Program-made: the position numbers and the translations under genes
Shown: positions 51,312 to 60,580 of the stretch, one piece after another
Layout: every line of letters begins with the position of its first letter
How positions within the stretch are numbered: position 1 is the first letter of the stretch
Origin: JAUIAI01 sp041396585
Lineage (GTDB): Bacteria; Pseudomonadota; Gammaproteobacteria; Burkholderiales; Burkholderiaceae_E
Length of the DNA stretch: 64,000 nt
Assembly (NCBI GenBank): GCA_041396585.1
Contig: JAWKYG010000012.1
Span: 116,085 to 180,084, forward strand
Direction of reading: 5' to 3'
Notes under the pieces: generated by a model
The model's database searches: none
What the model saw: the letters and a program-made list of their open reading frames with translations, nothing else
What the model was told of the DNA's origin: nothing

Positions 51312-52389
51312 TCAGGCCGCCAGGATCGCCTGCGCGTCCGTCCACACCTGCTGCAGGGTGTCGGCGGCGGGGCGCGCCTTCGCGAGCGCGGCCGACTGCC
51401 CGGCCCACGCCTGCATCCGCTCGATGTCACCGGCCCGGGCCGCCTCGCTGCGCATGGCCTGGGTAAGCCCGCGCTGTACCGGGTAGGGCGGGTTCGGGCG
51501 CGTCGTCGGCCGCGGCCGCGATCGTATAGCGGGTGGCGAGGCTGCGGCCCGCGCGCCCCGAGAAGGCCCGCGTGACCCGGGTCTGCTCCGGCCGACACGG
51601 TCCGAGGGCGTCGGCCCAGGCCGGCGCGATGCCCGCTTCGGGCGCGCGCAGAAAGCCGGTGCCGATCTGCACCGCGCTCGCGCCGAGCGAGAGCGCGGCC
51701 GCCACGCCCCGACCGTCGCCGATACCACCGGTGGCGATGACGGGTACCGAGACCGCGTCCACGATCGCCGGCAGCAGCGAGAACAAGCCGACCATCTGGA
51801 TCTGTGCCTGCGCGGGATCGAAGCTGCCGCGGTGCCCGCCGGCCTCCATGCCCTGGGCGACGATCGCATCGGCGCCCGCGCGCTCGGCGGCCAGTGCCTC
51901 GGCCACGGTGGTGACCGTGGCGAACCAGCGGATGCCTTGCGCATGCAACTGCGCCACGAAACCGGGTGGATACACACCCATGATCGACGAGATCACGGCC
52001 GGCCGTGCCGCCAGCAATGCCTGGCATTGGGCGTCGAAATCGGGCGGGACGGCATCGCCGGCCTGCGCCGCCACGGGCGGGCCCCACCGGCCGAGGAATT
52101 CGCGCACTGCCGCCTCGTTGGCGGGGTCACGTCGCGGCGCCGGATCGGGAATCCAGAGATTCATCTGGAAGGCCGTACCAGCCGCCTCGGTCACGCGCCG
52201 GCCCCAGTCGAGGATCTCTTTCGGTGTCATCAGCAGCGCACCACAGGCACCCATACCGCCCGCGCGCATGACCGCGATGGACAGCGCCGTCGGACAGGCC
52301 CCGGCCATCGGCGCGAGCAGGACCGGTGTTTGCAGGCTATAGGCCTGCGCGAAGGCGATCGCCCGTCGGATGCCCTGGTTCGTGTGCAT
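51312..52389 (-). pseudogene. Nitronate monooxygenase (2-nitropropane dioxygenase-like), C-terminal frameshift
   Basis: The FMN-dependent barrel enzyme oxidises alkyl nitronates. From ATG 52389 the reading is clean for about 290 residues: LLAPMAGACPTALSIAVMRAGGMGACGALL at the start, GADAIVAQGMEAGGHRGSF (the catalytic-His, glycine-rich block) and IATGGIGDGRGVAAALSLGASAVQIGT for the FMN phosphate. Near 51500-51520 the frame shifts; the normal C-terminal helices continue in another frame as PYPVQRGLTQAMRSEAARAG and end at 51312 (AQAILAA). One indel in a GC run explains it. As written, the protein would have an altered last ~40 residues and end at 51427; the core may still fold. Sequencing error is quite possible. 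Confidence 0.8.
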
Positions 52390-52470
52390 AGGTGCTGCCC
52401 CGATTCCGGTTGAAACCCGATCCCGCACGGCCGAGCCGTGCGCACAATGACAGGCGCGGCGCGCGCGAAA

Positions 52471-53529
52471 TCAGCGTGGCGCCGGTTCGGCCAGCCCCAG
52501 CGCACGGATCGCATCGAACAGGCCCGCGTGGGCGGCCGCACCGAGCGCCACGCCATCGGCGAGCGCCTGCTCGCGGTTGGCCATCCCGCGCTCGCCCGGC
52601 ATGCGTACCCGGTCGACGCCGGGGCGCGGCGGGTTCGCCCGGCAGGCGGCGGCCAGCCAGCTCGTCTGCCGCGCGAAGGCATCGCGCCCACCGAAGGCGG
52701 CCGGGTCGAGCACCTGCACCGTGATGTTCGAGCGCGGCCCCCTGGGTTCATCGGCGCGGCCGAAGCCGGCCAGGCCCTGGGTGAGCGCCTCCACCATCAG
52801 GGCCAGTCCGAAGCCCTTGTGGCCGTGATCCAGCCCGCCCACCGGCAACAGGGTGCCGGAGCCGTCGATCACCACCTGGGTGCTGCGGGTGGGTTGGCCG
52901 TCGGCATCCATCGCCCAGGGGTGCGGGAAATCCCGGCCCTGGCCGTTCAGCTGCTTGGCCAGATTCAGGGTGGAGATCGAAGCGCTGATGTCGATCAGCA
53001 CCGGCGTGCCGTCGGTGGGAATGCCGACCGCGATCGGGTCGGGCGTGAACAGCCCGCGCGTGCCACCGAAGGGCGCAACCCCGCCGACCGACGGGGTCGA
53101 CGAGGCCACCACCACCATCATGCCCAGATCGGTGGCGCGGCGCAGGTAGGCGGCCAGCGCGCCGATGTGCTGGGAATCGGCGATCACGATCGTCGCGGTG
53201 CCATAGGTTCCGGCACGTTCGATGCCCAGATCGACCGCTTTGCGCACCAGCCAGGCGCCGGGCAGCCGCCGGCCGTTCCAGCAGATACTGGCGCCGCGAT
53301 CGCCGACCACCTCGGGCTCTCCCTCCAGCGTCATGTCGCCATCGGCGAGCATCTGCCGGTACCAGGGCAGCAAGGCCAGCCCGTGGGTGTGATGCCCCAT
53401 GAGATCGGCCTCGAGCAGGCACTCGGCCACGCAGCGGGCGCGCTCTTCGGGCAGGCCGGCCCGGGTGAAGATCGTGGTGGTGGCGGCCATCAGGGCCTGG
53501 TAGTCGTAGCGCTGGTTGTTTTCGGTCAC
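52471..53529 (-). CDS. Ldh family oxidoreductase (malate/L-lactate/ureidoglycolate dehydrogenase-like)
   Basis: A 352-residue NAD(P)-dependent dehydrogenase of the type II malate/lactate dehydrogenase family (PF02615). The catalytic-site block LMGHHTHGLALLPWY is near residue 46, TATIVIADSQHIGALAAYL near 105 and LDHGHKGFGLALMVEALTQGL near 245, all conserved. It reduces or oxidises 2-hydroxyacids or similar. No ATG is suitable; GTG 53529 is proposed because the conserved N-terminus follows. It lies upstream of the nitronate monooxygenase gene on the same strand, 81 bp apart, so the two may be cotranscribed. Confidence 0.88.
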   Translation of the reverse strand: MTENNQRYDYQALMAATTTIFTRAGLPEERARCVAECLLEADLMGHHTHGLALLPWYRQMLADGDMTLEGEPEVVGDRGASICWNGRRLPGAWLVRKAVDLGIERAGTYGTATIVIADSQHIGALAAYLRRATDLGMMVVVASSTPSVGGVAPFGGTRGLFTPDPIAVGIPTDGTPVLIDISASISTLNLAKQLNGQGRDFPHPWAMDADGQPTRSTQVVIDGSGTLLPVGGLDHGHKGFGLALMVEALTQGLAGFGRADEPRGPRSNITVQVLDPAAFGGRDAFARQTSWLAAACRANPPRPGVDRVRMPGERGMANREQALADGVALGAAAHAGLFDAIRALGLAEPAPR

Positions 53530-53920
53530 GTGCTTGTATCGGCTTCGGTCAGGGGGTTCGGACGGGTGCAACGGGCAAGCTTATACCCGCAGCCCGTCCG
53601 ATTCGGCAAATGGCCGGCGCGACGGGCTGCCCGGCCCCATGCCGGTCGGCTGGTACTCTCAGCAGCTTGTATATGGACTCCCACCAGATAGCAAGAGACG
53701 GTCGTTGATTGGCGTCTTGGGTTCGCATGCAGCCGTATATCCGGCAACTGAGTTGGACCGATCGTAGTGGTCCGTGCCGACATGGAATCTGCCAACCCGG
53801 CGCCAATCGTTGGAAGCGGCTGTGAGGCCGAAGCTGCTACCGGCGATGACGGGTTGTGGTGCGCCAAGGGTGCCATGATGGGCGAGTCGTCTTTGCGTAA
53901 CGCGTGGTGGGGTACTGCGG

Positions 53921-54950
53921 TTAATGAGCCAGCACGGGGTGCTGGGTGTTCGTAATCCCACGGTGGCTCCAGCTCGGCATGGTGCTCACGATAGGTTGTT
54001 GATCACGCAGCACCACAAGCACACACGGGCGACGTTGGCCACGGCGCGCCGCCTGTTGGCGTGAGCACCTCGACGCTGGATGTTTTGCCCCCAGTGCCCG
54101 ATTGGTCCGGGCTGCTGGCCCTTGTTCGTTCGCAGCGTTGCTGATCACCGGCCCGTGCGCCGTGCACGAGTAGCATGCGCAGGTACTTGTCGCCGCGCTT
54201 ACTGATGCGCCCCAGGCGCTGCCGATTGCCAGTGTTCCCTGGGAGTAAGCCCCAGCCATGAGGCGAAGTGACGCGCGCTGCTGAAGTGGCTGACTGACCC
54301 TGCGGTAGCGGCCACCATGGCCGTGGCGGTGATCAGCCCACCAGGCACACTCATCAAATCCTGGCAGGCAGGACTGACGCCAGCCTGCCCAGGTCGTGCT
54401 CCAGTCGGTCGATCCGATCCTCGAGCTGTTTGATCTCGAGCACCAGCTCACCAAGGTGGGCCGGATCAGCGCACCGACCGAGCTTTGCGGGTCGCAAACG
54501 CCAGCGATCTCGGGCGCGACGTGCACCTACCGGAACATCGATCCCAACTCGCGGCAGATCCCCCGCAGCGCGTGCGTGCCGTGCGCGTGGCTACCCTGCT
54601 GGCGAACTCGATGCAGGCGCGGTGACTGTTGCTCCACGGACTTGATCGGCACCGAGCAGATGTCATGGGCACGATTGGCCTCAGCATGCGCCGTATCGGC
54701 CGCATCGTGCTTGTTGCGCACGTAGGGGCGAACATACTGCGGCGGCAGCAGCCAACCGAGTGACCTTGGCCGCGAGCCTGCGGCCCCAGTAGTGGGCCGA
54801 GCCGCAAGCTTCCATCACGATCTTACCGACCTCGTGTGGAAGAAACGCTCGAACTGCGAGCGATTCAGCCGCTTGGTGGCTGATCGATGATGCTCATCGG
54901 CATCGCAAGCGAAAAACGTTCTTGGCCAAATCCACGGCAACGGTTAGCAT
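53921..54950 (-). pseudogene. IS110-family transposase, multiply frameshifted
   Basis: From ATG 54950 the reading is MLTVAVDLAKNVF, the start of IS110 transposases with the first catalytic Asp; the frame then breaks. Further pieces appear in other frames: SQFERFLPHEVGKIVMEACG, HYWGRRLAA, LLPPQYVRPYVRNKHDAADTAHAEA, an in-frame stop after GSMFR at 54526-54528, and the C-terminal Transposase_20 block SARHFASWLGLTP, then GRISKRGDKYLRMLLVHGARAV in overlapping frames. At least five shifts and a stop make it inactive. The strong AAGGAGG ribosome site at 54964-54970 still precedes it. The decay is greater than in neighbouring loci, so this is most likely a true pseudogene. Confidence 0.8.
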
Positions 54951-54957
54951 TCATCTC

Positions 54958-55051
54958 GGACTCCCTCCTTGCTTGGTTGACAGCCGACTGCACTTCCACG
55001 CGCATTTGCCGGCTTGGCACGATGATGCCGAATAACGGGCGGAGGGAGTCC
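54958..55051 (-). other. 11-bp inverted repeat enclosing the transposase ribosome binding site
   Basis: On the minus-strand RNA, GGACTCCCTCC (55051-55041) can pair perfectly with GGAGGGAGTCC (54968-54958), closing a 72-base loop. The 3' arm contains most of the AAGGAGG ribosome site of the transposase, so transcripts starting outside the element would have the site hidden. It overlaps the right-end inverted repeat. Confidence 0.6.
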
Positions 55052-55086
55052 ATCCCATCATTGAAAGTACATCGCAGGAGTTCAGG

Positions 55087-55617
55087 ATGATCGAAGCGGT
55101 TCCGATCTCGCGGGGCGTGGGGCATGTCCGTCAGTTCGTGCTCGGTCTGGTGCTGTTGATGATGGCCGCCCTGCTCATGCCGGGCGTGCGGGCGGCCCCG
55201 GCAAATGCCACGGCCCCCGCGGATGGCGGCGAGCGCGTGTTGCGGGTGTTCAAGAGCCCGACCTGCGGCTGTTGCTCAGCCTGGGTCGGGCACATGCGGG
55301 CCGCCGGCTACGAGGTGCGCGCCGAAGATGTCTCGCAGCGCGCGCTCAATGCCCTCAAGCAACGGCTGGGCATCGAGCCGCAGCTTGCGTCATGCCACAC
55401 CGCGCTCATCGATGGTCGCTTCGTCGAGGGCCACGTGCCGGCCGAGCAGGTCGGCCGGATGCTCACCGACACCACCGCCGCGCAGGTACGCGGCCTGACC
55501 GTGCCGGGCATGCCGGTGGGATCACCCGGCATGGAGATGGGCGCGCGTCGTGATCCCTACCAGGTGATCGCCGTCGGGCAGGATGGTCGCGCGAGCGTTT
55601 TCGCCGACTATCCTTAG
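55087..55617 (+). CDS. DUF411 domain protein, probable periplasmic metal-binding protein
   Basis: A 176-residue protein with an N-terminal signal (hydrophobic residues 16-36, ending AAP). The conserved SPTCGCCSAWVGHMRAAGYEV block, with a C-G-C-C cluster, and LASCHTALIDGRFVEGHVPAE plus TVPGMPVGSPGMEMG near the end define DUF411. Family members are linked to copper or other metal handling in the periplasm; that role is inferred from genomic context elsewhere. AGGAG precedes ATG 55087. It begins 34 bp beyond the IS right end, so the element may have separated it from upstream control sequences. Confidence 0.87.
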   Translation: MIEAVPISRGVGHVRQFVLGLVLLMMAALLMPGVRAAPANATAPADGGERVLRVFKSPTCGCCSAWVGHMRAAGYEVRAEDVSQRALNALKQRLGIEPQLASCHTALIDGRFVEGHVPAEQVGRMLTDTTAAQVRGLTVPGMPVGSPGMEMGARRDPYQVIAVGQDGRASVFADYP

Positions 55618-55722
55618 CGCGCTTGCGCGCGGGTGGCTGGTGCCATGCTGCGCCAGCGCCTGGCGCGCCTTTCCCGCGGTCTCGGCAGGGGGGTTCCCTG
55701 CGCGAACTCATCTTCTTCACCC

Positions 55723-56352
55723 ATGTCACTGCAACACTGGCTGCTCTATCTGCTCGCCGCGATCGGTCTGTCGCTGACACCCGGCCCCAACGGCCTGCTG
55801 GTGCTCACGCAGGCGATCCGTTTCGGCGCGCGGCCGGCGGTCTATTCGGCGCTCGGCGGCGTGCTCGGTTTCCTGATCCTGGTGGGTGCATCGCTGGCCG
55901 GGCTGGGCGCCTTGCTGGCCACCTCCGAGCGGGCATTCTGGATCGCCAAGCTGATCGGCGCCGCTTACCTGATCATTCTGGGCATCCAGCTCTGGCGCGC
56001 GCCCGCCGCGCCGGGGATGGCCGTCGGCATGGCCGGGGGCGATGCCCGGCCCGCGGCGCGGCCGCTGGTGCTGTTTCGCCAGGGCCTGCTGATCGCGGTG
56101 TCCAATCCCAAGGCGCTGATCTTCTTTGCCGCCTTTCTGCCTCAGTTCATGGTGCCGGGCATGTCGCTCTGGATGCACTTCGTCATCCTTGGCGGCACCT
56201 TCGCCCTGGTCGAACTGCTCTATGAACTGATGGTTGCCCTGATGGCCGGGCGCATCGCGCCCTGGCTGAGTGTGCACGGGCGTTTGTTCAATCGCTGCGC
56301 GGGCAGCCTGTTCGTCATCATCGGCGGCCTGCTCGCGCGCAGCCATCGCTGA
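55723..56352 (+). CDS. LysE family translocator
   Basis: A 209-residue inner-membrane exporter of the RhtB/LysE superfamily with about six membrane segments. The signature SLTPGPNGLLVLTQAIRFGARPAV near residues 17-38 includes the characteristic T-P-G-P-N. FRQGLLIAVSNPKALIFFAAFLPQF near 118 is the second family block. Such proteins export amino acids or derivatives. ATG 55723 places the first membrane segment properly; an upstream start would add a basic stretch with no family match. It follows DUF411 by 105 bp and may be independent. Confidence 0.9.
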   Translation: MSLQHWLLYLLAAIGLSLTPGPNGLLVLTQAIRFGARPAVYSALGGVLGFLILVGASLAGLGALLATSERAFWIAKLIGAAYLIILGIQLWRAPAAPGMAVGMAGGDARPAARPLVLFRQGLLIAVSNPKALIFFAAFLPQFMVPGMSLWMHFVILGGTFALVELLYELMVALMAGRIAPWLSVHGRLFNRCAGSLFVIIGGLLARSHR

Positions 56353-56590
56353 GAGCCGGCGCTCGTACGTGTGGCCGGCCGAACCCGGACGTCGGGCAGG
56401 CGGGCGCGTTGGCCGCTCGCGCTGTGCTCGGCCACCGGGCGGTACGGCGCATCGCGCCTCGGGATCGGCCGTCGATCGGAAAGCCCGCGTGGCGCCGAGG
56501 CGGCACTGGCCCAAACGCGCGGCTTTCGAGTAGGGTTCGTGGCGCGTCGTCTCGCATGGGGCAGGGCGGCGCGATCTCTCGGAGAATTTC

Positions 56591-56962
56591 ATGATCGGCT
56601 ATATCACCCTGGGCACCAACGACCTGGACCGTGCCACCGCGTTCTACGATGCGCTGTTCGAGGGGCAGGGGGTCAAGCGCCTTCAGCCCAACGACCGCAT
56701 CCGGCTCTGGGCGCGCCAGGGCGCGCCGATGTTCGGGATCGCGGTGCCCTGGGACGGGCAGCCGGCCACCGTGGGCAATGGCACGATGATCGCGTTGGGC
56801 GTGGATGATGTGGATGTGGTTCGCACCATCTACGAGCGTGCGATGTCGCTCGGTGGCAAGGACGAGGGGCAGCCCGGGCCGCGCGGTACCGGTGGCTTCT
56901 ATGGCGGCTACTTCCGTGACCCGGACGGCAACAAGCTGGTGGTCTTCTGCCGGGTGAGCTGA
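56591..56962 (+). CDS. VOC family protein (glyoxalase/bleomycin-resistance fold)
   Basis: A 123-residue single-domain protein beginning MIGYITLGTNDLDRATAFYDAL, the usual opening of vicinal-oxygen-chelate proteins. The C-terminal GGFYGGYFRDPDGNKLVVFC contains the metal-site or dimer motif region of the fold. It is too short and general for a defined substrate. It stands alone: 238 bp of noncoding sequence before it, in which I see nothing to call, and 135 bp after. Confidence 0.85.
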   Translation: MIGYITLGTNDLDRATAFYDALFEGQGVKRLQPNDRIRLWARQGAPMFGIAVPWDGQPATVGNGTMIALGVDDVDVVRTIYERAMSLGGKDEGQPGPRGTGGFYGGYFRDPDGNKLVVFCRVS

Positions 56963-57097
56963 TCGACCAGCGGGACGCGGGCAGGCATGGAATTTGTCCG
57001 CCGGGGCGGTTTCCCGATTGACAGGCTGTTAAGCTTTTATCGGGCCGGAGCGTTCGCATGCTCACGCTCACCGACACCGATAACCAAGGAGACCCTC

Positions 57098-58181
57098 ATG
57101 GAACACCGCATCCTGGCATGGTCTGCCGCGATCGCACTATCGTTTGCCAGTGCCGTCGCGCAGGCCGCCGAACCCCCGGAGCTGCTCGAGGCGGCGCGCA
57201 ATGCGCCGCGCCCGCCCTGGCCGGCCGGCGATCAGCTCGGCATGGCCAATACCCTGGGCGAGGCAAGCAACCGGCGCTGCGCCTGGCACATGGCGCAGCC
57301 GGGCGCGCGCTGGTACGAAGCCTCGCACCCGCGCAGCAACACGATGCCCATGTCACCATTCGCCAGCGGCGCCGGCGTGAAGGCCAAGCCCACCGCGGGT
57401 GTGCCGTTCTCGCGCCATGCGTTCAACAGCGAGGCCTTCGAGGCGGGCGCCGAGCCCGGTCAGCAGGGCACCCAGATCGATGCGCTCGGCCATTTCGCGG
57501 TCAAGAGCGCGCCCTGGGATCCGGCCAAGCCGTTCAACGCCGATGATGCGGTCTATTACGGTGGGCACACGCAGGCAGAGGTCAAGCCAACGGCCGATTC
57601 GCTGTTGCAGCGCCTGAGCATCGACAAGATTCCGCCGCTCGTGAGTACGGCGGTGGTGCTCGATGCCAAGGCCCACGTGGGTGGTGGCGAGCGCATGAAA
57701 GACGGGCAGTTGGTCACCGCCGCGCACATCAAGGCGATGCTGGCCGAACAAGCGCCTGGGTGAAGCGGCCTGCCGGGCGACATGGTCTGGGTCTACACCG
57801 GCTGGAGCGATCAGTGGCAGGATCCGGCCGGGCAGACGCCGCATGGCGATGGCCCCGGGGCTGAGCGTCGATGCGGCCCAGTATCTGGGTGAGCAGGCGG
57901 TGCTGGCGGTGGGGCTGGATACCCCGTTCATCGATCCGGTCGGCAATGGCATGTTGCAGGGCAAGGCGCCGCCGGCCGAGGGCACGCCGCCTGGGCCGCC
58001 GTTCGCGATTCATCATCATCTGCTCACCCAGGTCGGCATCTACCACCTGGAGAACCTGAAGCTGGCGCAGATGGCCGGTGACAAGGTCTGGCTGTCGTGC
58101 GCGATGGTGCTGCCCACGCTTGACCAGGGTGCGGCGGGCGCTCCGGTACGCCCGGTCGCTGTCGGCAAGCCGCAGGTCTGA
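57098..58181 (+). pseudogene. Secreted cyclase family protein, stop and frameshift
   Basis: Starts at ATG 57098 after AAGGAG, with a signal peptide (MEHRILAWSAAIALSFASAV, cleavage after AQA). The first 221 codons are clean, with DQLGMANTLGEAS, GTQIDALGHFA (the metal-binding region with His) and PPLVSTAVVLD. A TGA follows at 57761; the sequence resumes as PGDMVWVYTGWSDQWQDPA, and shifts again near 57838 to MAPGLSVDAAQYLGEQ, then VLAVGLDTPFIDPV and HHHLLTQVGIYHLENL to the stop at 58181. All family blocks are present and the total length (about 361 codons) is normal, so only small indels are needed. It is the third cyclase in the window. Real loss and sequencing error are both possible. Confidence 0.78.
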
Positions 58182-58203
58182 TCGCGACGGGACTCTGCCC
58201 GGC

Positions 58204-59130
58204 TCAGGATGCCTTGCCGGGCAGATCGTCCAGATAGGTCAGCATCACCGCGGAATCATCCTTGCCGCCCAGGCCGGCCTGGCTGGCGGCCACGAAACGG
58301 TCGTAGGCGGTGCGGGCGAGTGCTGCCGCGTGGCCGCTGGCATCGGCGGCCTCCAGCACCAGGCCCAGATCCTTCACGAAGATGTCCACCGCCGAGGCCA
58401 CGTCGTCCCAGTCGGCATTGACCATGCGCGGGCCCCGGTCACCGAGCATCCATGATCCGGCGGCACCGCTGAGCAGCACTTCATGGGTGAGATCGAGCGG
58501 CAGGCCGAGCCGCTTGGCCAGCGCCAGTGCCTCGCCGGCAGCCGCGATGTGCACGCCGCACATGAGCTGGTTGATCACCTTCATCTGTGCACCGGCGCCC
58601 GGCTTGTCGCCCAGGTGATAGATGCGCCCGCCGATCTTCTCGAGCACCGGGCGAATGCGCGCCAGATCCGCGGGTTCGGCGCCCACCATCAATGTCATCG
58701 TGCCCTTTTGCGCACCGACCCGGCCGCCTGTCACCGGGGAGTCCACGTGGCGCATGCCGTCGGCGTTCAGTCTGGGTGCGAGCGCCTGCACATAGGTGGG
58801 CGGCATGGTCGAGCAGGTGACGATCACGGTGCCCGGGCGCAGATGCCGCACCACGCCTTGTTCGCCATAGAGGGCCGCCTCGGTCTGCTTGTCGTTCACG
58901 ACGAAGGAGATCAGCGCATCGCAGGGCGCCATGTCCGCGGCCGAGCCGGCGGCCGTGCCACCCTGCGCGGACAGCCACTGCAGGGCCGCCGGATCGAGAT
59001 CGCGCCCGATCACCCGGTAGCCGGCGCCGAGCAGACGGGCCGCCGTGCCCCTGCCCATCGCGCCCAGGCCGATCAGACCGATGGTGGCGCCCGGCTCGAT
59101 CGCGGGAGAAATGGTGTCGCTGTTGCTCAT
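58204..59130 (-). CDS. NAD(P)-dependent beta-hydroxyacid dehydrogenase family oxidoreductase
   Basis: A 308-residue enzyme of the 3-hydroxyisobutyrate/tartronate semialdehyde reductase family. Rossmann motif GLIGLGAMGRGTAARL is near residues 18-33, SFVVNDKQTEAALYG near 73, a substrate block DSPVTGGRVGAQKGTM near 133, and the catalytic-Lys region GAGAQMKVINQLMCG near 176. The C-terminal all-alpha domain (KDLGLVLEAADASGHAAAL) is normal. It reduces or oxidises a 2- or 3-hydroxyacid; specificity is unknown. It converges with the broken cyclase gene 22 bp away and follows the GST gene on the same strand by 142 bp. Confidence 0.9.
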   Translation of the reverse strand: MSNSDTISPAIEPGATIGLIGLGAMGRGTAARLLGAGYRVIGRDLDPAALQWLSAQGGTAAGSAADMAPCDALISFVVNDKQTEAALYGEQGVVRHLRPGTVIVTCSTMPPTYVQALAPRLNADGMRHVDSPVTGGRVGAQKGTMTLMVGAEPADLARIRPVLEKIGGRIYHLGDKPGAGAQMKVINQLMCGVHIAAAGEALALAKRLGLPLDLTHEVLLSGAAGSWMLGDRGPRMVNADWDDVASAVDIFVKDLGLVLEAADASGHAAALARTAYDRFVAASQAGLGGKDDSAVMLTYLDDLPGKAS

Positions 59131-59272
59131 GGGCGTCTCCGAAGGTGGGCTGCGGCCGGTGCGGGGGGCGCCGGCGTCTCGATGTGCGTGCGATGCCGAC
59201 GTTCGCGGGCGAGGATAGCAGGCATCCCGGAGGGATCCGGCTCGCGTGTGCCAACCGGCGCGGTTGCCCGGC

Positions 59273-59953
59273 TCAGGTCTTCGGAGCGAGCCCGCGCAGT
59301 TCCTCGTAGGAGGTCATGACCGTGTTCCGAAAGGCGGGACGCTTGCTCAGCGCGTCGTACCAGCGGCGCAGATGCGGGGTGTCGATCCGCTCGATCGGAA
59401 TGTCGAAGTAGCGATACATCGCGCAGCCCACCGGAATATCGGCCATCGAGAACGCGTCGCCGCCGAGCCACGGATACTCGGCCAGACGGGCATCGGCGAT
59501 CTCGGCTGCCGCCATGAGACGGGCATGCTGGCGCTCGAGTTCGGCGGCGTCCCGCTCGGCCGGGGCGAAGCGGATGACCTGCCAGAACACCCCGGTGAAT
59601 GCCGGCATGAACGTGGTGGCGGCCCAGTCCATCCACTGCTCGGCAACCGCCTGGGTCTGTTCGTCGGCCGGCAGCAGCGGTGCCCCGTAGCGGCGCGCAA
59701 GGTAGCGCACGATCGCATTCGATTCATACATCGAGAGCGAACCATGCTGCAGGCTGGGCACGCGGCGATTCGGATTGAGCCGGCCATATTCGGGGCTGTC
59801 TACCACGCCGTGACGGCCGCCGGCATCGATGCGCCGAAACGGCCGATCCAGCTCCCGTAGCGCCCACAGCACCTTCTGGACATTGACCGATGTGGCCCGG
59901 CCCCAGAGGATCAGTTCCGGGTCGGGGGCGGGGGCAGGGGAATCGTGACTCAT
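59273..59953 (-). CDS. Glutathione S-transferase family protein
   Basis: A 226-residue protein with an N-terminal thioredoxin-like domain (LILWGRATSVNVQKVLWALRELD, residues 14-36, with Ser/Asn at the usual glutathione-activating site) and RRVPSLQHGSLSMYESNAIVRYLARRYG near 68-95, where the E-S pair binds glutathione. The C-terminal helical domain has the GGDAFSMADIPVGCAMYRYF block. It probably conjugates or reduces small electrophiles in the cytoplasm. The start at ATG 59953 keeps a short proline-rich leader. It lies upstream of the dehydrogenase on the same strand. Confidence 0.9.
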   Translation of the reverse strand: MSHDSPAPAPDPELILWGRATSVNVQKVLWALRELDRPFRRIDAGGRHGVVDSPEYGRLNPNRRVPSLQHGSLSMYESNAIVRYLARRYGAPLLPADEQTQAVAEQWMDWAATTFMPAFTGVFWQVIRFAPAERDAAELERQHARLMAAAEIADARLAEYPWLGGDAFSMADIPVGCAMYRYFDIPIERIDTPHLRRWYDALSKRPAFRNTVMTSYEELRGLAPKT

Positions 59954-60217
59954 TGCGCCAGTATAGGCGCCCGACCGGCCACCGCGTTGGATCGCCGCGG
60001 CGCCTCGCGGTTCCCCGGGCTGCGCGCGTCTCGTGCAAGCGAGTCAGCAGATGTCCGTAGCGCCCGTGGCCGGTGCTGGCGGGCCGGCGCGACAGCGGAC
60101 TCGCGCCCGGCGGGCGCAGACAACCGCTTAGCCGAGGAGCGCGGGTGCATATCCTGCTGGCGCCGATGAAAAGGGGCACACTGGGACCGCCCGCCGCCCG
60201 GTTTCGCGAGAACGGAC

Positions 60218-60580
60218 ATGAACGAATCAGCCAGCACCGAACCCCGTCAGCGCTCCTTCTGGGAGCTGCTCTGGCGCTATTTCTCGTTTGTCTGGATGTT
60301 CGAAGAGGTTCCGGCCAGGGCCGATCGTTTCGTGCTCGCCGCAGTGGTGCGTGCCAACCGAAGCCGCGGCCTGCGTTATCTACCCTGCTACATGCGTCGC
60401 TATCTGCGCTTGAGCGTGTTCAGCGGCATGATGGCCTGGGCCTGCGAGGCGCTCGCCGGCCCGGTTCTGGTCACCGGCAGCCTGTTCACCTGTTCGTCGA
60501 TCGCCTTCGTGGGCCTGTTGGTGGCGCTGGTCGGCTACGGCGCCATGCGCCTGCGTGCATTCGAGTACGCGCGCTGGTAG
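60218..60580 (+). CDS. Small membrane protein, function unknown
   Basis: A 120-residue protein beginning MNESASTEPRQRSFWELLWRYF. A basic amphipathic stretch (RANRSRGLRYLPCYMRRYLRLS, residues ~49-70) precedes two hydrophobic segments (about 71-87 and 90-109). I do not recognise a family. It ends exactly where the trxC stop begins on the opposite strand (the stop codons abut at 60580/60581). The 264 bp before it contain its control region and no other gene I can support. A real gene is likely because of amino acid composition and clean frame, but it could be spurious. Confidence 0.55.
   Translation: MNESASTEPRQRSFWELLWRYFSFVWMFEEVPARADRFVLAAVVRANRSRGLRYLPCYMRRYLRLSVFSGMMAWACEALAGPVLVTGSLFTCSSIAFVGLLVALVGYGAMRLRAFEYARW

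Larger units (their letters stand above)
53673..55053 (-). mobile_element. Decayed IS110/IS1111-type insertion element
   Basis: A broken DEDD transposase gene lies between a 10-bp inverted repeat, ATGGACTCCC at 53673-53682 and its complement GGGAGTCCAT at 55044-55053. Total length 1381 bp fits this family. Subterminal inverted repeats are known for the IS1111 branch of IS110. About 240 bp of noncoding sequence lie beyond the transposase stop and 90 bp before its start; in this family such segments encode the guide (bridge/seek) RNA. No target duplication is expected or seen. The exact outer ends are inferred. Confidence 0.6.

Noticed and set aside
52438..53691. 417-codon plus-strand frame opposite the Ldh-family dehydrogenase
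   Set aside because: Shadow frame; the dehydrogenase on the minus strand has conserved active-site blocks.
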